Shown here: positions 8,988 through 17,920 of the stretch, in pieces
Position numbering within the stretch: the stretch's first letter is position 1
Layout: the number at the start of each line of letters is the position of its first letter
DNA from: Gammaproteobacteria bacterium
GTDB taxonomy: Bacteria; Pseudomonadota; Gammaproteobacteria; Xanthomonadales; Rhodanobacteraceae
Direction: 5' to 3'
Assembly: GCA_021324095.1 (NCBI GenBank)
Contig: JAJPJT010000008.1
Span: 1 to 37,584 of the forward strand
DNA length: 37,584 bases
Translations under genes and position numbers: made by a program
Notes under the pieces: generated by a model
Seen by the model: the letters and a program-made list of their open reading frames with translations, nothing else
What the model was told of the DNA's origin: nothing
Database searches by the model: none

Positions 8988-9040
8988 GTTTTCTTCCGGA
9001 TTTCAAACAAGACGGTCAAGCAAATCAGTCAATTACGGGC

Positions 9041-9055
9041 TGGCATGTGAAATGC
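9041..9055 (+). promoter_or_regulatory. Sigma-54 (-24/-12) promoter for the PEP-CTERM gene
   Basis: TGGCATGTGAAATGC matches the sigma-54 consensus TGGCAC-N5-TTGC at all the GG and GC positions with the correct spacing. It is 82 bases upstream of the PEP-CTERM start. PEP-CTERM genes in several lineages are known to be driven by sigma-54 together with the PrsK/PrsR two-component system, so location and motif agree. No transcript data are available here. Confidence 0.65.
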
Positions 9056-9136
9056 TTCCTTACAGCAGATCGGGGGCGAACTTCGCCGCCGCGCGCGCAT
9101 GACTCAGGGGAACATGCACGCTCTCGGAGAGCGATC

Positions 9137-9931
9137 ATGCGTAGATCGATGCTTGCTTCACTGGCGCTGGGATGCGGCGCTTTGCTCGGCTTGGCGTCGT
9201 TCAACGCCAACGCGATCCCCATCCGCCCCGGTATCAAGGTCAACCTCGTGCCTGCGGCCGGGAGTACGAACTGGACCTCTCCTGAAATCGGCGATCCGCA
9301 CGGGACCGTGAACCTGACCGGATGGGAGAACGACGGCGGCACATGGACATCGGCGACGATGGTGTCACCCAGCGCGCCTGCACCCTCACTCCTGCGGGAG
9401 GACGACACGCCGCCTCCGCCACCTTTCGGAATGGGCCTGGGCGTCGGTTGCAACATGGCGCCGAGCATCAACACCTGCGCTCACGACGTGATCGGCACCT
9501 CCCCGTGGCAGATCATCGATATCAACATCAGCCGGCTCACGGGCTGGGACAGCCTGACGTTTTATCTCGATGGAACCAACTATGGCAACGGCGTCTACGG
9601 CTATCTGCTCGGAGCGACCTGCACGGTGGGCGGTGACTGTACGGCGAGCGTACTTGCGTCGACGCCGCTGGCCACCTGCACCAGCGGCAGGAGCAGTTCG
9701 GCCCGGTGCTCGTTCAACCTCAGCGCGGACGCACTCCTCGGTTACAGCGACGTCTGGGTCTTGTCCAGTACCACCAACCAGAGCGGCCGCAGCAATGCCA
9801 ACATCCAGTTGGGCGGCTACTTCTACCTCTATCCGTCCTCCGTGCCGGAGCCCGAAGCACTTGGAATGTTCGGACTGGGCATCGTGCTGATCGGCTTGTT
9901 CGCGGGTCTGCGTCGGCGCCGAATCGGCTGA
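9137..9931 (+). CDS. PEP-CTERM sorting-domain exported protein
   Basis: This 264-residue exported protein of unknown function starts at ATG 9137 with GGAGA six bases upstream. It has a signal peptide ending near SFNANA. The body is Gly/Ser/Thr/Asn-rich with several Cys residues and no enzyme motif that I recognise. The C-terminus is a textbook PEP-CTERM tripartite signal: VPEPE, a hydrophobic segment (GMFGLGIVLIGLFAGL) and a basic RRRR end. Exosortase cuts at this signal to release or anchor surface and biofilm-matrix proteins, so an exosortase/EPS locus should exist elsewhere in the genome. The gene appears monocistronic, with a sigma-54 promoter upstream and a terminator after it. Confidence 0.9.
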   Translation: MRRSMLASLALGCGALLGLASFNANAIPIRPGIKVNLVPAAGSTNWTSPEIGDPHGTVNLTGWENDGGTWTSATMVSPSAPAPSLLREDDTPPPPPFGMGLGVGCNMAPSINTCAHDVIGTSPWQIIDINISRLTGWDSLTFYLDGTNYGNGVYGYLLGATCTVGGDCTASVLASTPLATCTSGRSSSARCSFNLSADALLGYSDVWVLSSTTNQSGRSNANIQLGGYFYLYPSSVPEPEALGMFGLGIVLIGLFAGLRRRRIG

Positions 9932-9965
9932 CGGCGGAATCCCGCGCGCCCGCCCCTCCTATGCA

Positions 9966-9995
9966 AGAGCCCCGGCAACGGGGCTCTGCTTTTAG
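9966..9995 (+). terminator. Rho-independent terminator after the PEP-CTERM gene
   Basis: A perfect 9-bp stem AGAGCCCCG / CGGGGCTCT with a GCAA loop is followed by GCTTTTAG. The T-run is only on the plus-strand side, so it ends the PEP-CTERM transcript and not the converging TPR gene. Confidence 0.85.
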
Positions 9996-10118
9996 TGCTT
10001 GCGTCGGTCGGCTCGATCAACAACCTGCTGGGGCTTCGGCGGCCCGTATGCGGGACGCGCTGCCCGCCACCCGATGGAGGGACCCATTGCGCCACTGGCG
10101 CGCCGGTCCGGCCGCAAC

Positions 10119-11948
10119 TCAATCCCTGCCCGAAACGGCCGCCTCGGCCAAGTGGCCCGGCACGGGCAGGCCGGCACGATTGCACAACGCCGCGAAGCGG
10201 GGATCCTGCTGGTACGCGAGCGGAAACGGATCGTAGAGCAGGCTGAAAAAGGCCGGATCCTGCTGGTCCCAGGCACGCTGCAGCCACTCGAACATGTCAT
10301 CGGGTTGCCTGCGCAACGCGTAGAGGTCGGCGACGAAATACGGCTCGGACTTCCCGTATCTGGCAACGTAGCCGCGCAGCGCCGCATCAGCCCGCTTGTG
10401 ATCGGGGTCGATTTGCTGCGCCATCGCCAGGACCCAGGGACCGAGTATCGGATCGGCCTCCTGCTTCGCATCGTTCGCTGCAACCACGTGATCGCCCCGC
10501 AGAATGTCGACGACCGCCAGGTTCGCGTACGCCCCGGGATAATCGGGTTGCAATGCCAGCGCCTTGCGGACCGCCTGATCGGCGGCATCCAGCTTCCCTT
10601 GTGCGATCAGGATGTTGGCCAGATTGACATACCATCCTGCCCGCAGCGGGTCGGTGGCAATGGCCTTGCGATACATGTCCGTCGCCGGCTGCAACTGTCC
10701 AACGGCCCCGAATCCATAGGCCAGAAAACTCATGGCAGTGCCGTCGTTCGGCGCCAGCGCCGACGCGCGTTTGAACTCGGCCAGCGCGCCGACCGGATCG
10801 TTGTCGACACTCGACAACAAATTGCCGCGAACGAAATGCGTTGCCGCCGCGTCCGGAGCCAATGCCTGCTGCCGGTTGGCCGCAACACGTGCCTGCGCAT
10901 ATGCCTGCTGGCGCGCGGCGCCCGTCAGGTAAAACTGGCCTTGATTGACCAACGCCACCGACAGCATGCCCCATGCATACGCATAGCCGGGATCCAGATC
11001 CACTGCCTGCTTCAGCAGCTTGATCGCATCGCGGTAGCCGGCTTCGGTCTGGTGCTGCACGAGCGCGTGCCCCTGCAGCATGAGCTGATAGGCCTCGACA
11101 TTGCCGCTGGGCGGCTTGTCGTCGGACACGATGGGTTTGCCCATCAAGGTGATCTTCAGCGCCGCGGCCACGGCTCCGCTGATCCTGGACTGGATCGCGA
11201 ACACATCCTTCAACTCTTCGTCGTAGCTGTGCGACCACACGCTGGTGCCGTCCCGCGCCCGGATCATGCTGACCGTGACGCGGATGCGGTCGCCCTGCTG
11301 GAACACGGAGCCCCGGATCAGGTTGGCGACGCCCAGCGTCGCCCCGATCTGCGCCGTGCTGTCGTGGGTGTCGCGGAACTTGAAGCTGGAATACTTGCCG
11401 ATCACCTTCAGCCCGCTGATCTGGGTGAGGTCGGAAATCAGCTCCTCGGAAAGTCCATCGGAAAAATATTGCTGCTTGGGATTGTCGCTTTCATTGGACA
11501 GCGGCAGCACCGCGATGGACTGTTCCGGCACCTTGGCAAGAATCGCGAGTGCCGCCTTCAGGTCGGCATCATTGACCTGGCTGGTGGCGTCGCGGTGCAG
11601 CACGAACTGGTTGGTGACCAGCAGGACCACGGCGAGCGAGAGAAAGCCGATGATCCAGAAATCCAGCTTGCGCCCGGTCGAGTGCGCGATGGAATCTTCG
11701 GGCGCCACTTCCGACTCGAGCTTCAGCCCCTGCGGCGTCCAGGCATAGAACCATGCGAAGGCGACCCACAATGGAAACCCGATCGCACAGGCGCCCACGA
11801 ACCAGCGGGTCACCCAATCCGCCAGCCCGAACGGCCCGCTCAGTTGCGCAATGCCCTGCGCGAGCGCCCACACGCCGCCGATGTACAGAACTGCCGCGCG
11901 CACGACGTTGCGACGCTTGAGCTCTCTGAAAAGCGCCCCTGCCTTCAC
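10119..11948 (-). CDS. Membrane-anchored TolB/FlgO-like domain and TPR protein
   Basis: This 609-residue protein is read leftward from a GTG at 11948, with GAGGG about seven bases upstream. The N-terminus (ELKRRNVVRAAVLYIGGVWALAQG) and the next hydrophobic stretch form membrane segments, and a third lies near FWIIGFLSLAVVLLVTNQFVL. A TolB/FlgO-like domain follows (SIAVLPLSNESDNPKQQYF, FSDGLSEELISDL, YLIRGSV-like, VWSHSYDEELKDVFAIQ). The C-terminal half consists of TPR repeats (for example YAWGMLSVALVNQG, PLRAGWYVNLANILIAQGKLDAAD). The architecture matches proteins that often carry an N-terminal winged-helix or adenylate-cyclase domain, but this one lacks it. A scaffolding or signalling role is likely; no specific function can be given. 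Confidence 0.85.
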   Translation of the reverse strand: MKAGALFRELKRRNVVRAAVLYIGGVWALAQGIAQLSGPFGLADWVTRWFVGACAIGFPLWVAFAWFYAWTPQGLKLESEVAPEDSIAHSTGRKLDFWIIGFLSLAVVLLVTNQFVLHRDATSQVNDADLKAALAILAKVPEQSIAVLPLSNESDNPKQQYFSDGLSEELISDLTQISGLKVIGKYSSFKFRDTHDSTAQIGATLGVANLIRGSVFQQGDRIRVTVSMIRARDGTSVWSHSYDEELKDVFAIQSRISGAVAAALKITLMGKPIVSDDKPPSGNVEAYQLMLQGHALVQHQTEAGYRDAIKLLKQAVDLDPGYAYAWGMLSVALVNQGQFYLTGAARQQAYAQARVAANRQQALAPDAAATHFVRGNLLSSVDNDPVGALAEFKRASALAPNDGTAMSFLAYGFGAVGQLQPATDMYRKAIATDPLRAGWYVNLANILIAQGKLDAADQAVRKALALQPDYPGAYANLAVVDILRGDHVVAANDAKQEADPILGPWVLAMAQQIDPDHKRADAALRGYVARYGKSEPYFVADLYALRRQPDDMFEWLQRAWDQQDPAFFSLLYDPFPLAYQQDPRFAALCNRAGLPVPGHLAEAAVSGRD

Positions 11949-12030
11949 GCAACTACCCTCGCGCCGGGAGTCGAGGACCGGCATCGATTGTAGCGCCGCA
12001 ATGCCCGGCAGAAGCAGCAGCGGAGCGCGC

Positions 12031-12915
12031 TCAGCGGTCGCGGTGCACGATGTAACGCGCCATCCAGCGCAACGGTTCGGCGGCCTCGCCGAACGGCGCC
12101 AGTGCATCCAGTGCCTCGGCGTACAGCGCATCGGCGCGGCGCCTCGCCTGGTCCATGCCCATCAACGACGGGTACGTCGCCTTGCCCCGCGCAGCGTCGG
12201 CGCCATGGGTCTTGCCGGTGAGCGCCTGATCGCCTTCGACATCGAGCACGTCGTCCTTGATCTGGAACGCGAGGCCCATGCTTTCGGCGAAGCGGTCCAG
12301 CGCCTCGCGCGACCCCCGCGGCAAGCCGGGTGCCGCACAACACGGCATCAACACCGCCGCACGGATCAGACGGCCGGTCTTGTCGCGGTCCAACGCTTCG
12401 AGATCGGCGGCGGCGAGTTGCTTGCCCTCGGATTCCAGATCCACGGCCTGGCCACCGGTCATGCCGAGCGACCCGGTGGCCGCCGCGAGGATCGCGATCA
12501 TGCCGAGCCGTTCGGCTGCATCGTGCACGCCGTCACCCGCAAGGATCTCGAAGGCGCGCGTTTGCAGCGCGTCGCCCGCAAGGATCGCCGTCGCGACGCC
12601 GAAGGCCGCGTGGGTGGACGGTTTGCCGCGCCGCAACGCATCGTCGTCCATCGCCGGGAGGTCGTCGTGCACCAGTGAAAAGACGTGCACGCATTCGACC
12701 GCGCAGGCGGCATCGTCGAGGCGATCGGGTGCGACACCGAGAACTTCGCCGCTCGCATAACACAGCAGCGGCCGGATGCGCTTGCCGCCTCCCAGCGCGG
12801 CGTAGCGCATCGCCGTGTGCAAGGATGCAGGCCGCGCATGGGCGTCGGGCAGCCGCGCGTCCAGCGCCTGCTCGAAGCGTTCGACGTATCCGGCGACACG
12901 GTCGGCAAATCCCAT
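12031..12915 (-). CDS. ispA: Short-chain (E)-prenyl diphosphate synthase, FPP synthase type
   Basis: This is a 294-residue trans-prenyltransferase. The start at 12915 (MGFADRVAG) has GGAG seven bases upstream; the in-frame ATG at 12933 has no ribosome binding site. The first aspartate-rich motif is VHDDLPAMDDDALRRG and the second is FQIKDDVLDVEGD; GGGKRIRPLL is the classical N-terminal substrate region. The two-residue insertion in DDLPAMD fits bacterial FPP or GGPP synthases. It condenses DMAPP with IPP, most likely to FPP for the squalene synthase that starts only 166 bases away on the other strand. The usual xseB and dxs neighbours of ispA are absent, in line with a mevalonate-based locus. 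Confidence 0.9.
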   Translation of the reverse strand: MGFADRVAGYVERFEQALDARLPDAHARPASLHTAMRYAALGGGKRIRPLLCYASGEVLGVAPDRLDDAACAVECVHVFSLVHDDLPAMDDDALRRGKPSTHAAFGVATAILAGDALQTRAFEILAGDGVHDAAERLGMIAILAAATGSLGMTGGQAVDLESEGKQLAAADLEALDRDKTGRLIRAAVLMPCCAAPGLPRGSREALDRFAESMGLAFQIKDDVLDVEGDQALTGKTHGADAARGKATYPSLMGMDQARRRADALYAEALDALAPFGEAAEPLRWMARYIVHRDR

Positions 12916-13081
12916 CGAACGACTCCGGGTCATGGGGCGGCGGCGCCGCGAATCGCCGCGAGCCTAGCGAGACCGCGGCAGGCATGTCAAAGCCGGTCGC
13001 CGCGGGATTTCCACCTCGTCTTCACGCACAATGCGTAGGATCACAATGTTGGCCGGAAACGCGTCGAAGGAGACCACCAGG

Positions 13082-14218
13082 ATGATCGCCCAAGCTTCCG
13101 CCAGTGCGCTGCGACGAGATGCCGAAGCCTACCAGGAGCGCATTCTCCCGGCGGTATCGCGCACTTTCGCCCTGACGATCCCGCAACTGGACGTACGCCT
13201 GCGAACGGTCATCGCCAACGCGTACCTGCTGTGCCGGATTGCGGACACGATCGAGGATGAACAGGCGCTCCCCGGCGACGTGAAGCAGCAATTCCACGAC
13301 CGCTTCACGCGCGTGGTCGGGTCCACCGAGGATCCCGCGTCCTTCGCGCGCGACCTTGCGCCGCTGCTGAACGGCAACACGCTCGAGGCCGAACGCGACC
13401 TCGTGGCCCACACGCCGGCAATCATCGAGGTCACCGAGGGCTTCAACCTGGTCCAGCGCGAATCGCTGGCGCGCTGCATCCGCACGATGTGCACCGGCAT
13501 GCCCAGCTTCGAGCGTCACGCCAGCACCGCGGGCCTCGCGAGCATGCGTGAAATGGACAGCTACTGCTATTACGTCGCGGGCATCGTCGGCCAGACCCTC
13601 ACCGATCTTTTCTGCGACTACTCGCCGCGCATCGCGGAGCAGCGCGAGGCCATGTCTGCGCTGGATGTGTCGTTCGGCCAGGGATTGCAGATGACCAACA
13701 TCCTCAAGGACTTCTGGGAAGACCGGGATCGCGGCGTGTGCTGGCTGCCGCACGACCTGTTCGCGCACGTCGGCGTGAACCTCGAGGACATCCGCCGCAG
13801 CAACGTCCCTGCCGCGTTCGGCAAGGCCTACGCACAACTGATCGGCGTCGCGCACAGCCACCTTCGCAACGCGCTGGAGTACACGCTCCTGATTCCGGAA
13901 AAGGAAGTCGGCATCCGCCGCTTCTGCCTGATCGCACTCGGACTCGCCATGCGCACATTGGCGTCGATCCTCGCCAAGCCCGATTTCACGGCGGGCGCGC
14001 AGGTGAAAGTATCGCGGCAGGTGGTGAAGAAGATCGTGATCGTCACCCATCTGTTCGCCGGTTACAGCCGCGTGTTGCAGCGCTGGTTTGCCAGGATGGC
14101 GGACGGTTTGCCCTTGCAGGCGCTGGCTTCGGATTGGGGCGGACTGCTGCCGGACCGGCGCGCCGCGTGGCCACGCAGCGACAGTTGTGGTCCCGCGCAC
14201 GCGTACACGTTCAAGTAG
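13082..14218 (+). CDS. sqs: Squalene synthase (single-enzyme, eukaryote/Methylococcus-like type)
   Basis: I placed the start at ATG 13082, which has AAGGAG nine bases upstream, giving 378 residues. The family's two aspartate-rich motifs are DTIED (Asp55-Asp59) and DFWED (Asp210-Asp214). YCYYVAGIVGQTLTDLF is the conserved central segment typical of true squalene synthases. One enzyme converts two FPP to presqualene diphosphate and then squalene with NADPH. No HpnC, HpnD or HpnE homologue is present, so this gene appears to replace the three-enzyme route common in bacterial hopanoid loci. It runs into the cyclase gene 12 bases later. Phytoene synthase is the alternative, but the motifs and neighbours favour squalene. 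Confidence 0.9.
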   Translation: MIAQASASALRRDAEAYQERILPAVSRTFALTIPQLDVRLRTVIANAYLLCRIADTIEDEQALPGDVKQQFHDRFTRVVGSTEDPASFARDLAPLLNGNTLEAERDLVAHTPAIIEVTEGFNLVQRESLARCIRTMCTGMPSFERHASTAGLASMREMDSYCYYVAGIVGQTLTDLFCDYSPRIAEQREAMSALDVSFGQGLQMTNILKDFWEDRDRGVCWLPHDLFAHVGVNLEDIRRSNVPAAFGKAYAQLIGVAHSHLRNALEYTLLIPEKEVGIRRFCLIALGLAMRTLASILAKPDFTAGAQVKVSRQVVKKIVIVTHLFAGYSRVLQRWFARMADGLPLQALASDWGGLLPDRRAAWPRSDSCGPAHAYTFK

Positions 14219-14230
14219 CAGGTTCCAGCC

Positions 14231-16171
14231 ATGGCTCCCGATTCCGGCATCCCGCAGCAAGGCTCCGCGGCCCGTACCGGCGCCGAGGCACGCGATCGCC
14301 TGTCGGCCGCGATCGATGCCGCGCGCGCGCGCATCCTCGCATGCCAGCACGCCGAGGGTTACTGGCAGTACGAGCTGGAAGCCGACTGCACCATCCCCGC
14401 CGAATACATTTTGATGCTGCACTACCTCGGCGAATCCGACCGCCTGCTGGAATCGCGGTTGGCCGCGTACCTGCGCGGCCACCAGTCACGCGACGGTGGC
14501 TGGCCGTTGTATCCCGGCGGCGCGCTGGACGTGAGTTGCAGCGTGAAATGCTATTTCGCGCTGAAGCTCGCCGGCGACCGTGCCGACGCGCCGCACATGG
14601 CGCGCGCACGCTCGGCGATCCTGGCGCACGGTGGCGCCGCGCGCAGCAACGTGTTCACGCGCATCGCGCTTGCGCTGTTCGGCGAATTGCCGTGGCGCGG
14701 CGTGCCGTTCCTGCCGGTCGAGATCGTGCTGTTGCCGCGCTGGTTCCCATTCAACCTTTCCAAGGTGTCGTACTGGTCGCGCACGGTGATGGTGCCGCTG
14801 TCGGTACTGACCACCTTGAAACCGCGCGCGGCCAATCCGAACGGTGTGCACATCGACGAGTTGTTCGTCACGCCGGCCTATCGTGAAAAGCATTATTTCC
14901 ACCCACGCTCGCTGTTGAATCGCGTGTTGTTTGCGTGCGAGGAAATCGTGCGCCATCTGGAACCGCTGATCCCGCAGCGTGTACGCAGGCGCGCGATGCA
15001 GCGTGCGGAAAAATGGATTCTCGAGCGCCGCAACGGCGACGGCGGTCTGGGCGCCATCTTCCCGGCGATGGTCAACGCCTACGAGGCTTTGGCGCTGATG
15101 GGCTACGCCGCCGACCATCCGGCGCGGCTGGAAACCCGCAAGGCCATCGATGACCTGCTGGTCGTGCGCAATGACCAGGCTTGGTGCCAACCGTGTGTGT
15201 CGCCGGTATGGGACACGGGACTGACCTGCCTGGCCTTGCAGGAAGATCCCGACGCGCCCGAAGCCGATACGAGGCGCGCACTGGACTGGCTGATATCGCG
15301 CCAACTGTGCGATGCGCACGGCGACTGGCGCGACTACAGGCCCGGGCTCCCAGGTGGCGGTTGGGCCTTCCAGTTCAGGAACGATGCCTACCCCGATCTC
15401 GACGACACCGCCGCGGTGGCGCGTGCGCTGCACCAGTCGCCGGAGCGTGCAACGTTCGCCGATGCGATCGAGCGCGCCGCCAATTGGCTGTGCGGCATGC
15501 AGTCGAAGAATGGCGGCTTCGCGGCGTTCGATGCCGACAACGATCACCAGTGGCTCAACCAGATCCCGTTTGCCGATCACGGGGCGCTGCTGGACCCGCC
15601 CACCAGCGACGTCAGCGGACGCGTGCTGACGCTGTTGTCACTGCTGGATCGCGCACCGGATCGGGAAGCGCGCGAACGCGTGACGCGTTTCCTGCTGGCC
15701 GAGCAGACGCCGGAAGGTGCATGGTTCGGGCGCTGGGGCACCAATTACATCTATGGCACCTGGTCGGTACTCGTCGCGCTGCGGGCGGCGGGTATGCCCG
15801 CCGACGCGCCGCCCGTCCGCCGTGCTGTCGCTTGGCTGAAATCGGTGCAGCAGGCCGACGGCGGCTGGGGCGAAGGCAACGACAGTTATCTCAATCCGGA
15901 ACTGCGCGGCCGCGGCGCGCGCAGCGGTCCCGCACAGACCGCGTGGGCGCTGCTGGCCCTGATGGCGGCGGGCGAAGCGGAAACGCCTGCGGTGGCACGC
16001 GGGATTGAATACCTCCTGAAAACGCAGGCCGACGGCGACTGGCATGATCCGCGTTTCAACGCGCCCGGCTTCCCGCGCGTGTTCTATCTGAAGTACCACG
16101 GTTACAGCCGGTATTTCCCCTACTGGGCCCTGGTGCGTTACCGCAATGTCCACGCCGGGCGACGCCATTGA
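14231..16171 (+). CDS. shc: Squalene-hopene cyclase
   Basis: This 646-residue protein is the usual length for the family. The catalytic DxDD motif is DLDDTA at about residues 389-394. Several QW repeats are visible (for example QSKNGGFAAFD, QQADGGWGEG, EQTPEGAWFGRWG), as is the N-terminal QHAEGYWQYELEADCTIPAEY region. It is a monotopic inner-membrane enzyme that cyclises squalene to hopene and hopanol. It sits between squalene synthase and hpnG and its stop overlaps hpnG by 26 bases, consistent with one operon. The start at ATG 14231 has no strong ribosome binding site, which would fit coupling to the upstream gene. Confidence 0.96.
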   Translation: MAPDSGIPQQGSAARTGAEARDRLSAAIDAARARILACQHAEGYWQYELEADCTIPAEYILMLHYLGESDRLLESRLAAYLRGHQSRDGGWPLYPGGALDVSCSVKCYFALKLAGDRADAPHMARARSAILAHGGAARSNVFTRIALALFGELPWRGVPFLPVEIVLLPRWFPFNLSKVSYWSRTVMVPLSVLTTLKPRAANPNGVHIDELFVTPAYREKHYFHPRSLLNRVLFACEEIVRHLEPLIPQRVRRRAMQRAEKWILERRNGDGGLGAIFPAMVNAYEALALMGYAADHPARLETRKAIDDLLVVRNDQAWCQPCVSPVWDTGLTCLALQEDPDAPEADTRRALDWLISRQLCDAHGDWRDYRPGLPGGGWAFQFRNDAYPDLDDTAAVARALHQSPERATFADAIERAANWLCGMQSKNGGFAAFDADNDHQWLNQIPFADHGALLDPPTSDVSGRVLTLLSLLDRAPDREARERVTRFLLAEQTPEGAWFGRWGTNYIYGTWSVLVALRAAGMPADAPPVRRAVAWLKSVQQADGGWGEGNDSYLNPELRGRGARSGPAQTAWALLALMAAGEAETPAVARGIEYLLKTQADGDWHDPRFNAPGFPRVFYLKYHGYSRYFPYWALVRYRNVHAGRRH

Positions 16172-16865
16172 AGGCCAAACCGGCCTGGTGGTGGCGCTTC
16201 CGGCCGAGGCGCACAGCCTGGGCGCACGCGGCGTGCACGTCGGCGATTGCGTGCGCTGGCGAAAGGGTTGGGTGGCCGTGTCGGGCATCGGTCCGCACAA
16301 TGCCATGCGCGCTGCGGAGCGCCTGCTCGCCTGCGGTGCCTTACGGTTGGCGAACTGGGGCGTCGCGGGCGCGTTGTCCCCGGAACTCGCACCGGGCGAC
16401 GTGTTGATTCCCGATCGCATCCGCTACTCGCATGACGATCCGGGATTTGCCACCGACCCCGCTCTCAACGCGCATCTGATCGAACTTCTTTCCGCAAGTC
16501 TGCATGTGCGGCGCGGCGCGCTGTGGTCGACCCCGCAACCCATCGCAACCACGGCCGACAAGCAGGCACTGGCCGCGCGCAACCAGGTACTCGCGGTGGA
16601 CATGGAAGCCGCGCCGATCGCGGCGGTCGCCGCGCGCGCAAACCTGCCGTTCGTGGCGGTGAAAGCCATTTGCGATCCGGTCACGCGCGAATTGCCCGCG
16701 GGCATCGTGGGCGCGCTTGACGGCGCCGATCAGGGATGGTCGCTGCGCATGGTGGCGGCAATCGCATTCGGCGGCCCCAGCACCTGGCGCGCGGCACATG
16801 CATTGTCGCGGGACTTCAGGCGCGCGCGGCGTTCGCTCGCGACCGCCGCAGCACTCGCTGCATGA
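16146..16865 (+). CDS. hpnG: HpnG, adenosylhopane nucleosidase/phosphorylase
   Basis: This 239-residue protein belongs to the nucleoside phosphorylase superfamily. The purine and ribose-binding hallmark VDMEAAPIAAVAA is present, as are the N-terminal ALPAEA, WGVAGALSPELAPGDVLIP and VKAICDPV segments. HpnG removes adenine from adenosylhopane, giving a ribosylhopane precursor of bacteriohopanepolyols. It acts directly after HpnH, whose gene is about 6.5 kb downstream in the same cluster. The gene overlaps the cyclase gene upstream and shares ATGA with hpnA downstream. MTA/SAH nucleosidase is the general fold alternative, but this context makes HpnG clearly more likely. Confidence 0.9.
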   Translation: MSTPGDAIEGQTGLVVALPAEAHSLGARGVHVGDCVRWRKGWVAVSGIGPHNAMRAAERLLACGALRLANWGVAGALSPELAPGDVLIPDRIRYSHDDPGFATDPALNAHLIELLSASLHVRRGALWSTPQPIATTADKQALAARNQVLAVDMEAAPIAAVAARANLPFVAVKAICDPVTRELPAGIVGALDGADQGWSLRMVAAIAFGGPSTWRAAHALSRDFRRARRSLATAAALAA

Positions 16866-17854
16866 CCGCGCCCGTCCTGGTCAGCGGGGCCAACGGATTC
16901 GTGGGGTCGGCGGTGGTTCGTGCGCTGCTGCGCCACGGATACGGAGTTCGCGCATTGGCGCGCGCATCGAGCGACACCACCAACCTCGATGGACTGGACG
17001 TCGAAATCGTTCGTGGCGATCTGCTCGATCCGCCATCCCTCGAACGCGCGTTGCAGGGTTGCGAGGGCCTGTTCCACGTCGCTGCTGATTACCGATTGTG
17101 GGCGCGCAATCCCAGGGAGATCCGTGCTTCGAATGTTCGCGGTACGCACAACATCCTGATCGCGGCGCGCCATGGCGGCGTGCGGCGCATCGTGCACACC
17201 TCCAGCGTCGCCACGCTGGGGCTGCTTGCCGACGGCAGGCCTGCCGATGAAGACACGCCTGCGCGGCTTGCGGACATGATCGGCGAGTACAAGCGTTCCA
17301 AGTTCCTGGCGGAAGCGCTGGCCCGCCGCTGCGGGCGCGCCGGCCAGGACATCGTGATCGTGAATCCGGCCGCGCCGGTCGGGCCGCGCGACCGCAAACC
17401 GACACCGACCGGACGCATGATCCTCGACGCGGCGCGCGGACGGATGCCTGCCTATGTCGACACCGGTCTCGATGTCGTGCACGTGGACGACGTGGCCGAA
17501 GGCCACGTGCTGGCGTTCGAGCGCGGCCAACGGGGCAGGCGTTACGTGCTGGGCGGGGAGAACATGAGCCTGAAGTCGATCCTCGCCGTGGTTGCGGAAC
17601 TGACGGGTCGCCACCCGCCATGGTTGAAAGTGCCGCACGCCGCGGCGCTCCCGGCCGCATACTTCGCCGAAGCATGGGCGCGTGTCAGCGGTGTCGCACC
17701 GAACGTCACCGTGGACGGCGTGAAACTGTCGCGCCACACGATGTATTTTTCGAGCCGTCGCGCCGAAGTCGAACTCGGCTACCGTGCGCGCCCCGCGCGG
17801 GTCGCGCTGGCCGACGCAATACAATGGTTCCGGGATAACGGGTACCTCGGTTGA
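16862..17854 (+). CDS. hpnA: HpnA, hopanoid-associated NAD-dependent sugar epimerase
   Basis: This is a 330-residue extended short-chain dehydrogenase. The start at ATG 16862 overlaps the hpnG stop by four bases. The NAD-binding motif is SGANGFVGSAVVRAL. The catalytic pair appears as Y-x3-K in EYKRSKFLAE, with the Ser in VHTSSVATLG. NPAAPVGPRDRKPTPTGRM and DVVHVDDVAEGH are typical of HpnA. The exact hopanoid step is unresolved in the literature as I know it; a role in sugar-like side-chain processing is usually proposed. It is the last gene before a 226-base gap with an inverted repeat, after which the mevalonate genes begin. Confidence 0.9.
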   Translation: MTAPVLVSGANGFVGSAVVRALLRHGYGVRALARASSDTTNLDGLDVEIVRGDLLDPPSLERALQGCEGLFHVAADYRLWARNPREIRASNVRGTHNILIAARHGGVRRIVHTSSVATLGLLADGRPADEDTPARLADMIGEYKRSKFLAEALARRCGRAGQDIVIVNPAAPVGPRDRKPTPTGRMILDAARGRMPAYVDTGLDVVHVDDVAEGHVLAFERGQRGRRYVLGGENMSLKSILAVVAELTGRHPPWLKVPHAAALPAAYFAEAWARVSGVAPNVTVDGVKLSRHTMYFSSRRAEVELGYRARPARVALADAIQWFRDNGYLG

Positions 17855-17920
17855 CCCGTGAAAGCAAAGACTTCGGCACGGATCGATGCGGAAACCGCCA
17901 ATTGGAAAAGCAAAGCCTCG

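Noticed and set aside
9966..9995. Bidirectional terminator also serving the TPR gene
   Set aside because: The minus-strand side of the hairpin is followed by TGCATAGG, without a T-run.
9999..11993. 664-codon rightward open frame opposite the TPR protein
   Set aside because: Shadow frame; the minus strand has signal, membrane, TolB-like and TPR features plus a ribosome binding site.
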